From contig NZ_CDCA01000026.1 of NCBI RefSeq assembly GCF_000820185.1, positions 1-53,236 on the forward strand: 53,236 nucleotides of DNA, written 5' to 3'. A program made the translations under genes and the position numbers. Below the pieces are notes generated by a model that saw only the letters and a list, made by a program, of their open reading frames with translations, searched no databases and was not told the origin of the DNA. This document shows, one piece after another, positions 45,284 through 53,236 of the stretch (position 1 is the first letter of the stretch; every line of letters starts with the position of its first letter). The stretch is from Aeromonas tecta (lineage in GTDB: Bacteria; Pseudomonadota; Gammaproteobacteria; Enterobacterales; Aeromonadaceae).

Positions 45284-45489
45284 CCTGAGGCTGTGTGTTC
45301 AGCTTCAAGTGTTGCCAAGACGGGCGGTTTCGCCACCCTTGCGCGAACGAGGGGGCGGGATATGGGGCGAAAAAGTGGGCAGGCGATGGCGCAGATGATA
45401 TCCGCGCGGCGCGCCTGCCGAACTCTTTATGACGGCGGTGAGGGCGATGAGCCGGGGCCTCGGTCAGTGCCGGCTGACCCAGTGCCGTC

Positions 45490-45990
45490 TTACCAGGCAC
45501 CTCTGATCTTGCCGATGGGGTTGAGGCCTTCGTCCCGCAAGCCGACCAGCAGGGTCTTGCCATCGGCCTGCAGGCGGAACTCGCCGTAGCGGGCCGCCTC
45601 GAACTGCTCACCGGTCCCTTCCTCGAAGAAGTAGGCATCCGGCCCTATCCGCCACTGGCTCTCTTGCTTGCGCACCTGCAGCAGTCGCTGATCCGGCCCG
45701 AGTGATTCCGGATTGCCATCGCGCACCCAGTGCCCTACCTGCTGGTTATCGAGGCGGATAACCAGGGTGTCGAGGGCCGCCACCTGCTCCTTGTCCAGCC
45801 CCACCAGATCCCGGGCCAGCTCATAGTTCAGGCGCATATAGTCCCCTTGCATCAGGGAGCGGGGGTCGACCGGCGCCAGGCGCAGCAGCACCACCTCGCC
45901 GCTGGCCATGGCGTGCTCGAAGCGCCAGACGGTCAGATTGATGCCGACGAGGATCAGTAGGCCGGTCAGCAGCAGTGAAAGACGCCTCAT
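45490..45990 (-). CDS. GDYXXLXY domain membrane-anchored protein
   Basis: The 166-residue protein has one N-terminal anchor (LLLTGLLILVGINLTVW) and the motif GDYMRLNY (the GDYXXLXY signature), in MQGDYMRLNYELARDLVG. It is the last gene of the DUF2157-DUF4401-GDYXXLXY operon, which recurs in many bacteria. The cassette's function is unknown to me. The periplasmic domain may bind a ligand or partner. Confidence 0.85.
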   Translation of the reverse strand: MRRLSLLLTGLLILVGINLTVWRFEHAMASGEVVLLRLAPVDPRSLMQGDYMRLNYELARDLVGLDKEQVAALDTLVIRLDNQQVGHWVRDGNPESLGPDQRLLQVRKQESQWRIGPDAYFFEEGTGEQFEAARYGEFRLQADGKTLLVGLRDEGLNPIGKIRGAW

Positions 45991-46042
45991 GAGGAGCTCC
46001 TGATAGTCGAAATGATCTGGGTAAGGTCCAGTGTCAGATGTT

Positions 46043-47062
46043 TCATGCGCTTTTCCTCACGCTGAGCAGTTTCAATAACTGCCTGGCACCGAGCAACAGG
46101 GCGCCCGAGCCCAGCAAGAGCCAGGACTTGACCATCAGGGTGAGCCCCAGATCGTAGTAATAGAGGGAGCCAAAGCCCAGCAGCAGCAGGCCCGCCAGGG
46201 TCATCAGCCCCAGACTCCCGCCATAGAAGCCGAGTACCAGCACCAGGGCGCCGGCCCCCATGCCGGGGATGATGGCGCTGATCAGCACCAGCGGCAGGCC
46301 ATACAGGAGCGGCAGTTTCAGCTTCACCATGACTCCGAGCAGCAGGGCCGCGCACAGCAGAGGATTGAGCCAGAGCGGCAGGCGGGAGTGGCCGAGCTCG
46401 TCGAGCACGCTGTCGCCGCCATCCCACAGTGGATGATGCAGCCGCCCCAACACCAGCAGGGAGAGTGCCAGCCCCAGGGTGAGGGATTCATACAGCTGAT
46501 GGCGCATCGGTTGGCGCTCGGCTTGCAGCCAGCAGACGGTGAGCGCCGTCATCACCAGTGGCAGGGCCAGCAGTTGCAGGCCGAGGCAAGCCAGTCCAAG
46601 CGCGAGCAGGATGGCGGCGGCGAAACTGTGAAACAGCCGCACCAGCCAATGCTCAAACAGGGCGGCGATACCTAACGAGAGCAGACAGAGGCCGAACCAG
46701 AGGGGGGCCGAGTGCAGATCGAGCCGGTCGATCAGGCCATAGAGCAGCCAGGCATCGGCGGCGAGCGCCAGCGCCAGCACGAACTGCTCCCCCAGATCGC
46801 TGGACTTGGCGCTGTGGCTAGCCTGGTGGTTGAGGACTAGGGCGGCAACCATCAAGACGGCACCCATGGCGAGGGCGTGGTTGGCCTCACGGATGACACC
46901 TTCGAACGCCATAAACAGGAAGAACAACAGGAAGAGGGCCGCTATCCAGCCCACCATGCCGAGCAGGAAGCGGCTCGACCAGTGAGGTTGATCGTCAAGG
47001 GGGGCCTCACCTTCGACCAGATCGGCGGCCAGCAGTCGTTGCCAGGGGGTCAGTTCAGACAT
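46043..47062 (-). CDS. DUF4401 multi-spanning membrane protein
   Basis: The 339-residue protein has about ten hydrophobic helices and the DUF4401 pattern: an N-terminal cytoplasmic HWSSRFLLGMVGWIAALFLL, ALPLVMTALTVCWLQAER and a C-terminal LTLMVKSWLLLGSGALLLGA. It lies between the DUF2157 and GDYXXLXY genes. Function unknown; probably a subunit of the same membrane complex. Confidence 0.82.
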   Translation of the reverse strand: MSELTPWQRLLAADLVEGEAPLDDQPHWSSRFLLGMVGWIAALFLLFFLFMAFEGVIREANHALAMGAVLMVAALVLNHQASHSAKSSDLGEQFVLALALAADAWLLYGLIDRLDLHSAPLWFGLCLLSLGIAALFEHWLVRLFHSFAAAILLALGLACLGLQLLALPLVMTALTVCWLQAERQPMRHQLYESLTLGLALSLLVLGRLHHPLWDGGDSVLDELGHSRLPLWLNPLLCAALLLGVMVKLKLPLLYGLPLVLISAIIPGMGAGALVLVLGFYGGSLGLMTLAGLLLLGFGSLYYYDLGLTLMVKSWLLLGSGALLLGARQLLKLLSVRKSA

Positions 47063-47125
47063 AGGGCCTCCGTGGTTGTGGTAGTCAGTGATGGTAAAGG
47101 CAGTGAATACGGTTCGGAGATCAGC

Positions 47126-48064
47126 TTATGCATGTTGCCTCCGTTGTTGTTGCAGCCAGCGACTGGCGACGACGGAGAGGCCGATGGCGATGAGGCTGAG
47201 CAGCAAGAAGCCGTTCACGTCGGGCTCCATCCACTTGCCAAGGGCCGCCAGGATGACGGCGATAAGACTCAGACACCCCATGGCGAGGCCGGCGATGAAG
47301 CGGCCGTGCCAGCGGAGGTAGGCGGCGACCAGCCAGCCGAACCAGACGGGCCAGACCCAGGGGACGGTGGCATCGAACAGCGCCAGCAGGGCCAGCAGGG
47401 TGACGCCGAGCCCGGCGGCCAGCCCCGCCAGCCAGGAGGGCATCAGCCTGGCGCGGGCGGGCACCAGGATGAGGACGCCCCAGAGGGCGAAGTTGAACAG
47501 GGAGAGGCTCCAGGCGAGGGCCTGCTCGTCGAAGGCGAAGAAGAGATTGAACAGGCCGAGCCGCCAGTAGAGCACCAGCGCCAGCTGGCCGAGCAGCCAG
47601 CAGAGGGTCCACAGCAAGGGGCTCATGCCGAGGGCCGCCAGGGGCAACAGCAGCAGGGCCCAGGTGGCGAACAGCTGCCAGGGATCGGCGCCGGTCTGAT
47701 AGGTCTGCCCTACCAGCGCCAGCAGGGCGCCGATATTGAGGGCAATGGCCAGCAGCAGGGCCTGGCGTGCCCCGTCCGTCATGGGCCGCTTCCACAGCAG
47801 CACCAGCATGGCGAGCAGAGGCAGCTCCAGCAGGGCGAGGCGAGAGAGGCGGCCGAGCTCCTGCCAGTTGAAGGCGACGAAGAACACCAGGCCAGCGCCC
47901 AGACAGAGGCTGCCGAGCCACAGCAGCAGCCTGTCGAACAGCCACTGCCAGCGCTGCTCGGCGGGGGGCAAGCCTAGCTGGGCGAGGGCGGCCGGCAGGC
48001 GATCCTGCGCGAGGCGGCCGCGTCTGACCCAGTCGAGCAGGGTCTGTCTGGAGGTGTGGTGCAT
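47126..48064 (-). CDS. DUF2157 membrane protein
   Basis: The 312-residue protein has a soluble N-terminal helical region (LDWVRRGRLAQDRLPAALAQ) and then eight or more helices. DUF2157 is recognised by this layout and by FVAFNWQELGRLSRLALLEL. First gene of the three-gene operon. Its start at 48064 lies just inside a GC-rich leader. Function unknown. Confidence 0.82.
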   Translation of the reverse strand: MHHTSRQTLLDWVRRGRLAQDRLPAALAQLGLPPAEQRWQWLFDRLLLWLGSLCLGAGLVFFVAFNWQELGRLSRLALLELPLLAMLVLLWKRPMTDGARQALLLAIALNIGALLALVGQTYQTGADPWQLFATWALLLLPLAALGMSPLLWTLCWLLGQLALVLYWRLGLFNLFFAFDEQALAWSLSLFNFALWGVLILVPARARLMPSWLAGLAAGLGVTLLALLALFDATVPWVWPVWFGWLVAAYLRWHGRFIAGLAMGCLSLIAVILAALGKWMEPDVNGFLLLSLIAIGLSVVASRWLQQQRRQHA

Positions 48065-48193
48065 GGCGAGGCTCCCAAGTGCCTGTCTGTCCTTGTGTTT
48101 GTCGCATTATGGCACGGCGAGGCGACGCGGGGCAGGCCCTGCCCGGGTGGGTGCGACAAGGAAGCGCACCTGAGAGAAGATCGGACCTTGCGG

Positions 48194-48228
48194 GCACAAA
48201 AAAGCCCCAATGCGACATCGGGGCTTGA
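48194..48228 (-). terminator. Terminator after the TMEM165-family gene
   Basis: AAAAAAGCCCC / GGGGCTT stem on the minus strand with an ATGCGACATC loop; the T-tract is on the minus strand. Confidence 0.85.
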
Positions 48229-48292
48229 TGAGGCTGGCGTTCTGGTGGGGTAAGTCAGTGCTCACGCTGACCTCCCGACCTTATGGCGCCAA

Positions 48293-48850
48293 TCAGACGA
48301 AGAGCAGGGTACTGACCCCCAGTCCAACGAACAGCACGGCGCAGGCGATGCGGATCCCCTTGAGCGGCAGCTTGTCGGCGCCGAGCTTGCCGAGCAGCAC
48401 CACGGGTACGTTCGCCAGCATCATGCCGAGGGTGGTGCCGGCGATGACCTGAGTGAGGGAGTCGTACTTGGCCGCCAGCAGCACTGTGGCTATCTGGGTC
48501 TTGTCGCCGATCTCGGCGATGAAGAACAGCACGAAGGTGGCCATAAAGGGGCCGTACTTGTCGAGGGAACTCTCCTCATCGTCCATCTTGTCTGGCACCA
48601 GGATCCAGACCGCCATGGCGATGAAGGCCGCGGCCACCAGGTAGGTCATGATCTTGGGATCGAGCCAGTTGCTGATGAACCCGCCTATCCAGGCGGCACC
48701 GGCGTGGTTGAGCAGGGTCGCCGCCAGCATGCCGGCGATGATGGGCCAGGGTTTTCGAAAACGACAGATGAGCAGCAACGCCAGCAGCTGGGTCTTGTCG
48801 CCAATTTCGGCGATAGCCACGCTCAGGGTTGAGGTTAACAAGGCTTCCAT
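48293..48850 (-). CDS. TMEM165/GDT1 (UPF0016) family manganese exporter
   Basis: The 185-residue protein has six helices and the twin family motif E-x-G-D-K-(T/S): AEIGDKTQLLALLL and AEIGDKTQIATVLL, each in an inverted half. Bacterial relatives export Mn. The ATG at 48850 is preferred because it starts at MEALLTSTLSVAIAEIGDKT and sits right after a regulatory hairpin. The upstream leader carries a yybP-ykoY-type manganese riboswitch, which supports Mn as the substrate. Single gene with its own terminator. Confidence 0.9.
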   Translation of the reverse strand: MEALLTSTLSVAIAEIGDKTQLLALLLICRFRKPWPIIAGMLAATLLNHAGAAWIGGFISNWLDPKIMTYLVAAAFIAMAVWILVPDKMDDEESSLDKYGPFMATFVLFFIAEIGDKTQIATVLLAAKYDSLTQVIAGTTLGMMLANVPVVLLGKLGADKLPLKGIRIACAVLFVGLGVSTLLFV

Positions 48851-48859
48851 AAAAAATAA

Positions 48860-48911
48860 CCGGGGGACGGAATTGTTATACCTAAGACAAGCCTGCGCCA
48901 TCCGTCCCCGG
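48860..48911 (-). promoter_or_regulatory. Hairpin sequestering the TMEM165-gene start region
   Basis: CCGGGGACGGA and TCCGTCCCCCGG form a long stem, followed by TTATTTTTT and directly ATG 48850. It resembles an intrinsic terminator lying on top of the ribosome-binding region, so it is a probable expression platform. Confidence 0.7.
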
Positions 48912-48921
48912 TATTGGCACT

Positions 48922-49070
48922 GGCCCGTCAAAGGTCTTGTCAAATCCGGCATTGCCCGGATCATCCTGACCATGGTGAGTTGGCACCAAGTATGTTGATC
49001 AGGATCGCGCGTCGGGTTTGGCTCAAAGCGAAACCGGCGGCGAGACTACTCCCCCTCGATGGGAGCGGGC
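48922..49070 (-). ncRNA. yybP-ykoY-type manganese riboswitch
   Basis: On the minus strand the leader has the class hallmarks in order: GGGGGAGTAG (49046-49055), then GATCAACATACTTGGTG near 48985-49000, and ACAAGACCTTTGACGG near 48930. These match the conserved 5' GGGGAGUAG, the metal-site ACAUAC loop and the 3' GACCUUUG. It lies directly upstream of the Mn-exporter gene. The call rests on these motifs; the fold was not computed. Confidence 0.75.
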
Positions 49071-49104
49071 ATTCTAGGGAAAAAATCGAAGCGAGACAAG
49101 GCTA

Positions 49105-49434
49105 TTAGCCACCCACCAGCTTGACGCTAAAGCCGGCCTTCTCCAGCTCGGCCTTGATCAGCTCCCTTTTATCCCCTTGGATCTCGATGATCCCATCCTT
49201 CAGACCGCCGCCGGTACCGCACTTCTTCTTGAGCAGGGTGGCGATGGTTTTTTGCTGATCCTGGGGCACCCCATGGATGCTGATGACCCCGGCGCCCTTG
49301 CGCCCCTTGGTCTCGCGGCGGATGCGCACCACCCCGTCGGTGGGGAAGGGGGAGGCACTCTGGGGGGCGCTTTGTTCCTTGATGATGCCGCCGTCGGTGC
49401 TGTAAACCAGGCGGTTGTTATTGTCCGGAGTCAT
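49105..49434 (-). CDS. yciH: Translation initiation factor Sui1-like, YciH
   Basis: The 109-residue protein has the eIF1/SUI1 domain: RIRRETKGRKGAGVISIHGV, KKKCGTGGGLKDGIIEIQGD and ELEKAGFSVKLVGG. YciH is the bacterial eIF1-like protein; its role in E. coli is not settled. It is divergent from feoA. Confidence 0.92.
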   Translation of the reverse strand: MTPDNNNRLVYSTDGGIIKEQSAPQSASPFPTDGVVRIRRETKGRKGAGVISIHGVPQDQQKTIATLLKKKCGTGGGLKDGIIEIQGDKRELIKAELEKAGFSVKLVGG

Positions 49435-49466
49435 GACAGTTCTTTATGAGTTAGCTGAGCGGAGTT

Positions 49467-49528
49467 TGATTTTACGCAAATAAAAGTTGAGGGCACAGCT
49501 TATAATTCGCCAACTAAAAGCGAATTAT
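49467..49528 (+). promoter_or_regulatory. Possible FNR-type promoter of feoABC
   Basis: TTGATTTTACGCAA (49467-49480) resembles the FNR site TTGATN4ATCAA with a weak right half. TATAAT (49501-49506) lies 20 bp beyond, which places the site near -41 from a start at about 49514, class II activator geometry. A 9-bp inverted repeat ATAATTCGC / GCGAATTAT (49502-49528) overlaps the start region. No clear Fur box. Confidence 0.4.
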
Positions 49529-49553
49529 TCTTGTTTAACTTCAGGAGTCAGTC

Positions 49554-49781
49554 ATGGTTCTCACGCAGTTGTCGCCGGGGCAGAGCGCTCGCATCAAGAA
49601 CATGAACCACCTTGGCCGTACCCTGCGGCGCAAGCTGATGGTGATGGGGCTGCTGCCTCAGACTGAAGTCATCTTCCTGCGCGCGGCACCGCTCGGTGAC
49701 CCGCTCCAGATCCAGTGCCAGGGCATCTGTCTCTCCATGCAAAAGAGCCTGGCACAGCAAATAGAAGTGGAGCCGGTATGA
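49554..49781 (+). CDS. feoA: Ferrous iron transport protein A
   Basis: The 75-residue SH3-like protein has GQSARIKNMNHLGRTLRRKL, then LPQTEVIFLRAAPLGDPLQI. It binds and modulates FeoB in the cytoplasm. Its RBS is CAGGAG. The stop overlaps a short ORF (49778-49846) derived from a copy of its own 3' end. Confidence 0.92.
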   Translation: MVLTQLSPGQSARIKNMNHLGRTLRRKLMVMGLLPQTEVIFLRAAPLGDPLQIQCQGICLSMQKSLAQQIEVEPV

Positions 49782-49846
49782 GTCATCCGCAAGATCTGCA
49801 AGAGAAGAAGAGCCTGATACAACACATTGAGGTAGAGCCGGTATGA
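49778..49846 (+). CDS. Short ORF from tandem duplication of the feoA 3' end
   Basis: A 22-codon frame begins with ATG overlapping the feoA stop (ATGA) and ends with TGA overlapping the feoB start in the same way. Its C-terminus, IEVEPV, is identical to that of FeoA, and KSLIQH matches KSLAQQ. The DNA around 49742-49783 and 49804-49846 is a diverged tandem copy. The middle segment could couple feoA and feoB translation. Confidence 0.6.
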   Translation: MSHPQDLQEKKSLIQHIEVEPV

Positions 49847-52113
49847 GTTACAACCTGGTCACCGTCGGCAATCCCAATAGCGGCAAGACATCCTTATTCA
49901 ACGCCCTGACCGGGGCCCGCCAGCAGGTGGGTAACTGGAGCGGGGTCACCGTCGACAAGAAAATGGGCGAATTTTCCGCAGGCGGCCACGACTATCAGCT
50001 GATGGACTTGCCCGGCATCTACTCCCTTGCCAACCAGGAGGCGAGCCTGGACGAGCAGATCGCCAGCCGCTTCGTGGAAGGCCAGCAACCGGATCTGCTA
50101 CTCAACGTCATCGATGCCGCCAATCTGGAACGCTCCCTCTATCTCACCCTGCAACTGCGCGAATTGGGCCTGCCCATGGTGGTGGTGCTCAACAAGATGG
50201 ATATCCTGCAAAAGCGCCGGGTCACCATCGACGAGGCGTTGCTCAGTCAGGCGCTCGGTTGCCCCGTGGTGTCGCTCTCTGCCCATAACCGCCAACAGGT
50301 AGCGGCCCTCAAGGGACAGATCCACCAGTTCATCGGTCAGCCTCAGCCCGCGCTGGTGCTCGATTACGGTCAGCCGCTGGAAGCCGACATCGCCGAGCTT
50401 GAGACCCTGCTTGCGCCGCATCACCTCAGCGCCCGTGGCCGCGCCCTGCGCCTGCTGGAAGAGGATGAAGCCATCCAGGAAACCCTGCAGCCAGGTCAGC
50501 AGGCCGCCGCCAGCAACCTGGTCAGCCGGGCCCACAACGCCCAGGATATCGACTTGCAACTGGCGGACTTGCGCTACGGCCATATCCATCACTGGTGTCA
50601 GCAGGCCTGTCAGCAGAAGGGCAAGCTCACCGTCGCCCAGAGCGAGCGGCTGGATCGGGTGCTGCTCAATCGCTGGGTCGGCATTCCCTTCTTCCTGCTG
50701 GTGATGTACCTGATGTTCATGTTCGCCATCAAGGTGGGCAGCGCCTTCATCGACTTCTTCGACATCATGGGCGGCGCCCTGTTTGTGGACGGCGTGCATC
50801 ATGTGCTGGGGCTGGTGAATGCGCCCGAGTGGCTGGGCGCCGTGCTGGCGGACGGCTTCGGGGTCGGTCTGCAGACGGTGGCGACCTTCATTCCGGTGAT
50901 TGGCTGTCTGTTCCTGTTTCTGGCGGTGCTGGAGAGCTCTGGCTATCTGGCCCGCGCCGCCTTCGTGGTGGATGCGCTGATGCGTCGCCTCGGTCTGCCA
51001 GGCAAGGCCTTCGTGCCGATGCTGATGGGCTTTGGCTGTACGGTACCGGCGGTAATGGCGACCCGTACCCTCAACTCGGAGCGCGAGCGGCTGATGACCT
51101 CGGCCATGTCGCCCTTCATGTCGTGCGGTGCCCGTCTGCCGGTCTATGCCCTGTTTGCGGTGGCCTTCTTCCCCGAATCCGGCCAGAACCTGGTGTTCGG
51201 CCTCTACCTCATCGGCATTGTGGTGGCGGTGCTGACGGGCCTGTTCCTGCGCAACACCCTGCTGCCGGGCAAGAGCGACTCCATGGTGATGGAGATGCCG
51301 GACTACGAGTGGCCCCGTCCGGTGGACGTGGCGATCAAAACTTGGCACAAGCTCAAGTCCTTCGTATTGGGGGCGGGCAAGACAATAGTGCTGATGGTGG
51401 CGGTGTTGAGCGTGCTCAATTCGCTGGGCACCGATGGCAGTTTTGGTCATCAGAACCAGGGCAACTCCGTCCTGAGCCACATCAGCCAGGCGGTGACGCC
51501 GGTGCTGCACCCCATCGGCATCAGGGATGACAACTGGCAGGCAACGGTCGGCATCGTCACCGGCATCTTCGCCAAGGAAGCGGTCGTGGGTACCCTCAAC
51601 AGCCTCTACGCCGGCAACGGCGGGGAAGAGGAGGAGAGTGAATACTCCCTGCTGGACAGCTTGCAGGAGGCGCTTGCCACCATTCCCGCCAATCTGGCCG
51701 ACATAGACCCGACCGATCCCATGGGGATCAAGGTCGGCGATCTGGAAGACAAGCAAGCCGCTGCCGAGGCGCAAGAGGTGGATACCTCGACCTACGGCAA
51801 CATGCAGACCCACTTCGACGGTGCGGCCGGTGCCTTCTCTTATCTGCTGTTCGTCTTGCTCTACATGCCTTGCGCCGCCGCCATGGGTGCCCTGGTGCGG
51901 GAGACTGGCCGCAAGTGGGCCCTGTTCACCGCCGCCTGGTGCAACTACATGGCCTTCCTCTGTGCCACTATTTTCTACCAGTTGGCGACCTTCGCCGCAC
52001 ACCCCGAGCAGAGCCTGCTCTGGGTCGCCAGCTACGGCATCTCCCTGCTGCTGCTGTGGTGGCTTGGGCGCCGGCATGGTGACATCGCCTCGCGCAAGGT
52101 GGTGGCCTTATGA
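49843..52113 (+). CDS. feoB: Ferrous iron transporter FeoB
   Basis: The 756-residue protein has an N-terminal G domain: G1 GNPNSGKTS (residues 9-17), G3 DLPG (55-58) and G4 NKMD. A guanine dissociation inhibitor region follows. Then come two Gate domains of nucleoside-transporter type (SGYLARAAFVVDALMRRLGL, GCTVPAVMATRTLNSERERL) and a FeoB_C domain. It takes up Fe(II) across the inner membrane. Its start overlaps the short ORF stop and its stop overlaps feoC. Confidence 0.96.
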   Translation: MSYNLVTVGNPNSGKTSLFNALTGARQQVGNWSGVTVDKKMGEFSAGGHDYQLMDLPGIYSLANQEASLDEQIASRFVEGQQPDLLLNVIDAANLERSLYLTLQLRELGLPMVVVLNKMDILQKRRVTIDEALLSQALGCPVVSLSAHNRQQVAALKGQIHQFIGQPQPALVLDYGQPLEADIAELETLLAPHHLSARGRALRLLEEDEAIQETLQPGQQAAASNLVSRAHNAQDIDLQLADLRYGHIHHWCQQACQQKGKLTVAQSERLDRVLLNRWVGIPFFLLVMYLMFMFAIKVGSAFIDFFDIMGGALFVDGVHHVLGLVNAPEWLGAVLADGFGVGLQTVATFIPVIGCLFLFLAVLESSGYLARAAFVVDALMRRLGLPGKAFVPMLMGFGCTVPAVMATRTLNSERERLMTSAMSPFMSCGARLPVYALFAVAFFPESGQNLVFGLYLIGIVVAVLTGLFLRNTLLPGKSDSMVMEMPDYEWPRPVDVAIKTWHKLKSFVLGAGKTIVLMVAVLSVLNSLGTDGSFGHQNQGNSVLSHISQAVTPVLHPIGIRDDNWQATVGIVTGIFAKEAVVGTLNSLYAGNGGEEEESEYSLLDSLQEALATIPANLADIDPTDPMGIKVGDLEDKQAAAEAQEVDTSTYGNMQTHFDGAAGAFSYLLFVLLYMPCAAAMGALVRETGRKWALFTAAWCNYMAFLCATIFYQLATFAAHPEQSLLWVASYGISLLLLWWLGRRHGDIASRKVVAL

Positions 52114-52352
52114 TCTTGAGAGAGTTGGGTGCCTACTTGGCCCAGCAGCACAAGGTGAGCCGGCGGGAGCTGGCGCGCTATTTCCACACCTCGGAAGATG
52201 CGGTGGAGGCCATGCTCGGCGTCTGGATGCGCAAGGGGCGCGTCGCCAAGCGCGAGACGCAGGTGTGCGGCGGTAGCTGCTGCGGCAAGAGTCAGGAGGT
52301 GATGTTCGAGTGGTGTGAGCCCGGTCAGATTGGGCTGATACAAAAGAGCTGA
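52110..52352 (+). CDS. feoC: FeoC, winged-helix Fe-S protein of the Feo system
   Basis: The 80-residue protein has a winged helix (LRELGAYLAQQHKVSRRELA, RYFHTSEDAVEAML) and a C-terminal Cys cluster: CGGSCCG and a final FEWC. This suits a small Fe-S or redox-sensing partner of FeoB. It overlaps the feoB stop by 4 bp. Confidence 0.88.
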   Translation: MILRELGAYLAQQHKVSRRELARYFHTSEDAVEAMLGVWMRKGRVAKRETQVCGGSCCGKSQEVMFEWCEPGQIGLIQKS

Positions 52353-52373
52353 GTGAACCGCGCATCCCAGAAT

Positions 52374-52403
52374 AAAAGACCCGCCATTGGCGGGTCTTTT
52401 ATT
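52374..52403 (+). terminator. Terminator after feoC
   Basis: AAAAGACCCGCCA / TGGCGGGTCTTTT stem with a T loop; also suits the convergent glgC. Confidence 0.9.
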
Positions 52404-52435
52404 ATTTGTGGCCTGATCGCCGGAAGGCGCCGGGC

Positions 52436-53236
52436 TCAGGTCAATCTGGCCAGCATCTCCTTGGTGACCAGTACTATGCCCTGCTCGGTGCGGTAGAAGC
52501 GGCGAGCGTCCTCATCGGCATTTTCCCCGATCACCATGCCCTCCGGCAGTTGGCAGCCCTTGTCGATCACCACGCGGCGCAGTCGGCAGCCGGCGCCTAT
52601 CTCGACTTGCGGGAAGACCACCGCCTGATCCAGGGTGCAGAAAGAGCCGACCCGTACGTTGGGGAACAGCACCGAACTGGTGATGAAGGAGCCGTTGACT
52701 ATGGTGCCGCCGGCGAACATGGAGTTGATGGCCAGGCCGTGCTGGCCGTTGTCGTCCTGCACGAACTTGGCGGGCGGGATCATCTTCTGGCTGGTCCAGA
52801 TGGGCCAATCCTGATCATAGATATCGAGCTCCGGGGTGACGGAGGTGAGATCCATGTTGGCTTCCCAGAAGGAGTCCACGGTACCCACATCGCGCCAGTA
52901 GGGGCGGGTCTGCTGGCCGCTGCCGACGCAGGAGAGGCCGAACGGATGCGCATAGGCGGTGCCCTCTCTGACCACCCGCGGGATCACGTCCATGCCAAAG
53001 TCGTGGTGGGACTCTTCATTGGCAAGATCTTCTTCCAGCAGCTGATAGAGATACTCGGCCTCGAAGATGTAGATCCCCATGGACGCCAGCGCGGTATCGG
53101 GCTGGCCGGGCATGGCGGGAGGATCGGCGGGTTTCTCGACGAAGCGCTGGATCTTGCGATCCTCATCGATAGCCATCACGCCAAAGGCGCTCGCCTCGGT
53201 GCGTGGTACCTCGATGCAGGCCACCGTCACCTTGGC
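52436..53236 (-). CDS. glgC: Glucose-1-phosphate adenylyltransferase, partial
   Basis: The C-terminal 266 or so residues of GlgC are inside the window; the N-terminus lies beyond the right edge. [20 protein letters not shown], then [34 protein letters not shown] and left-handed beta-helix repeats ([20 protein letters not shown], then [20 protein letters not shown]) identify it. It makes ADP-glucose for glycogen. The carboxyl end is complete. Confidence 0.95.
   Translation of the reverse strand, partial: AKVTVACIEVPRTEASAFGVMAIDEDRKIQRFVEKPADPPAMPGQPDTALASMGIYIFEAEYLYQLLEEDLANEESHHDFGMDVIPRVVREGTAYAHPFGLSCVGSGQQTRPYWRDVGTVDSFWEANMDLTSVTPELDIYDQDWPIWTSQKMIPPAKFVQDDNGQHGLAINSMFAGGTIVNGSFITSSVLFPNVRVGSFCTLDQAVVFPQVEIGAGCRLRRVVIDKGCQLPEGMVIGENADEDARRFYRTEQGIVLVTKEMLARLT

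Noticed and set aside
46877..47977. 366-codon Gln/Glu/Gly-rich plus-strand frame
   Set aside because: Antisense to the DUF4401 and DUF2157 genes; the composition mirrors Leu/Ala-rich membrane helices.
49435..49553. Fur box upstream of feoA
   Set aside because: The AT-rich palindrome there does not match the GATAAT-type repeats well enough.
50098..52077. 659-codon open frame antisense to feoB
   Set aside because: It has a His/Gln-rich, low-complexity protein typical of the reverse complement of a GC-rich gene; feoB has clear domain motifs.

Overview
The window looks like a chromosomal segment of a gammaproteobacterium, most likely Aeromonas (inference from protein similarity, high GC and gene order; no search was run). 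Conserved blocks support this: comEC-msbA-lpxK-ycaR-kdsB; uvrY-uvrC-pgsA followed by tRNA-Gly/Cys/Leu; cysS divergent from ppiB with lpxH nearby; feoABC; and glgC at the right edge (partial).

Layout. 0.1-4.5 kb (minus): a periplasmic solute-binding protein, an exported unknown protein, and two tandem PhoA-type alkaline phosphatases with candidate Pho-box half-sites upstream. 4.8-8.6 kb: a YlqF-type GTPase, the MFS protein YcaD, a decayed histone-deacetylase-family fragment and a DUF2057 protein. 8.8-17.6 kb: DinG, a general porin, a possible Toprim/JetD-like orphan, AspC, a HerA-like ATPase (YjgR) and two overlapping DUF2062 membrane proteins. 17.6-28.3 kb: ComEC, the lipid A/LPS genes (MsbA, LpxK, KdsB), the UvrY regulator, UvrC, PgsA and three tRNAs.

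28.6-34.2 kb is a heavily decayed P2-like prophage. Reading away from the tRNAs it keeps D, U, the end of the tape-measure gene T joined to the start of an endolysin gene, a holin, X and L. These are followed by an AT-rich SGNH-like cargo gene and broken early-region genes. The order is that of P2 with a large internal deletion. 34.2-39.4 kb holds small membrane and lipoprotein genes, a monooxygenase-like protein, LpxH, a DUF4269 protein, PpiB and CysS.

39.46-42.52 kb is a small island bounded by about 200-bp inverted repeats made of many hairpins. Inside are an SseB-family gene and a SUKH (SMI1/KNR4) immunity-like gene, each with a related repeat upstream. This resembles an orphan immunity cassette array without visible toxins and is the most unusual region. 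42.8-53.2 kb holds a GAF-GGDEF cyclase, a second solute-binding protein, a three-gene DUF2157/DUF4401/GDYXXLXY membrane operon, a TMEM165/GDT1-family exporter behind a yybP-ykoY-type manganese riboswitch, YciH, and feoABC with a tandem duplication of the feoA 3' end.

Functionally the window is mostly housekeeping: envelope lipid synthesis (LpxK, LpxH, MsbA, KdsB, PgsA), metal homeostasis (Feo, TMEM165), phosphate scavenging, DNA repair and uptake (UvrC, DinG, ComEC) and translation (CysS, tRNAs, YciH). Two accessory insertions, the prophage remnant and the inverted-repeat island, interrupt it. No CRISPR array, rRNA operon or intact transposase was seen.
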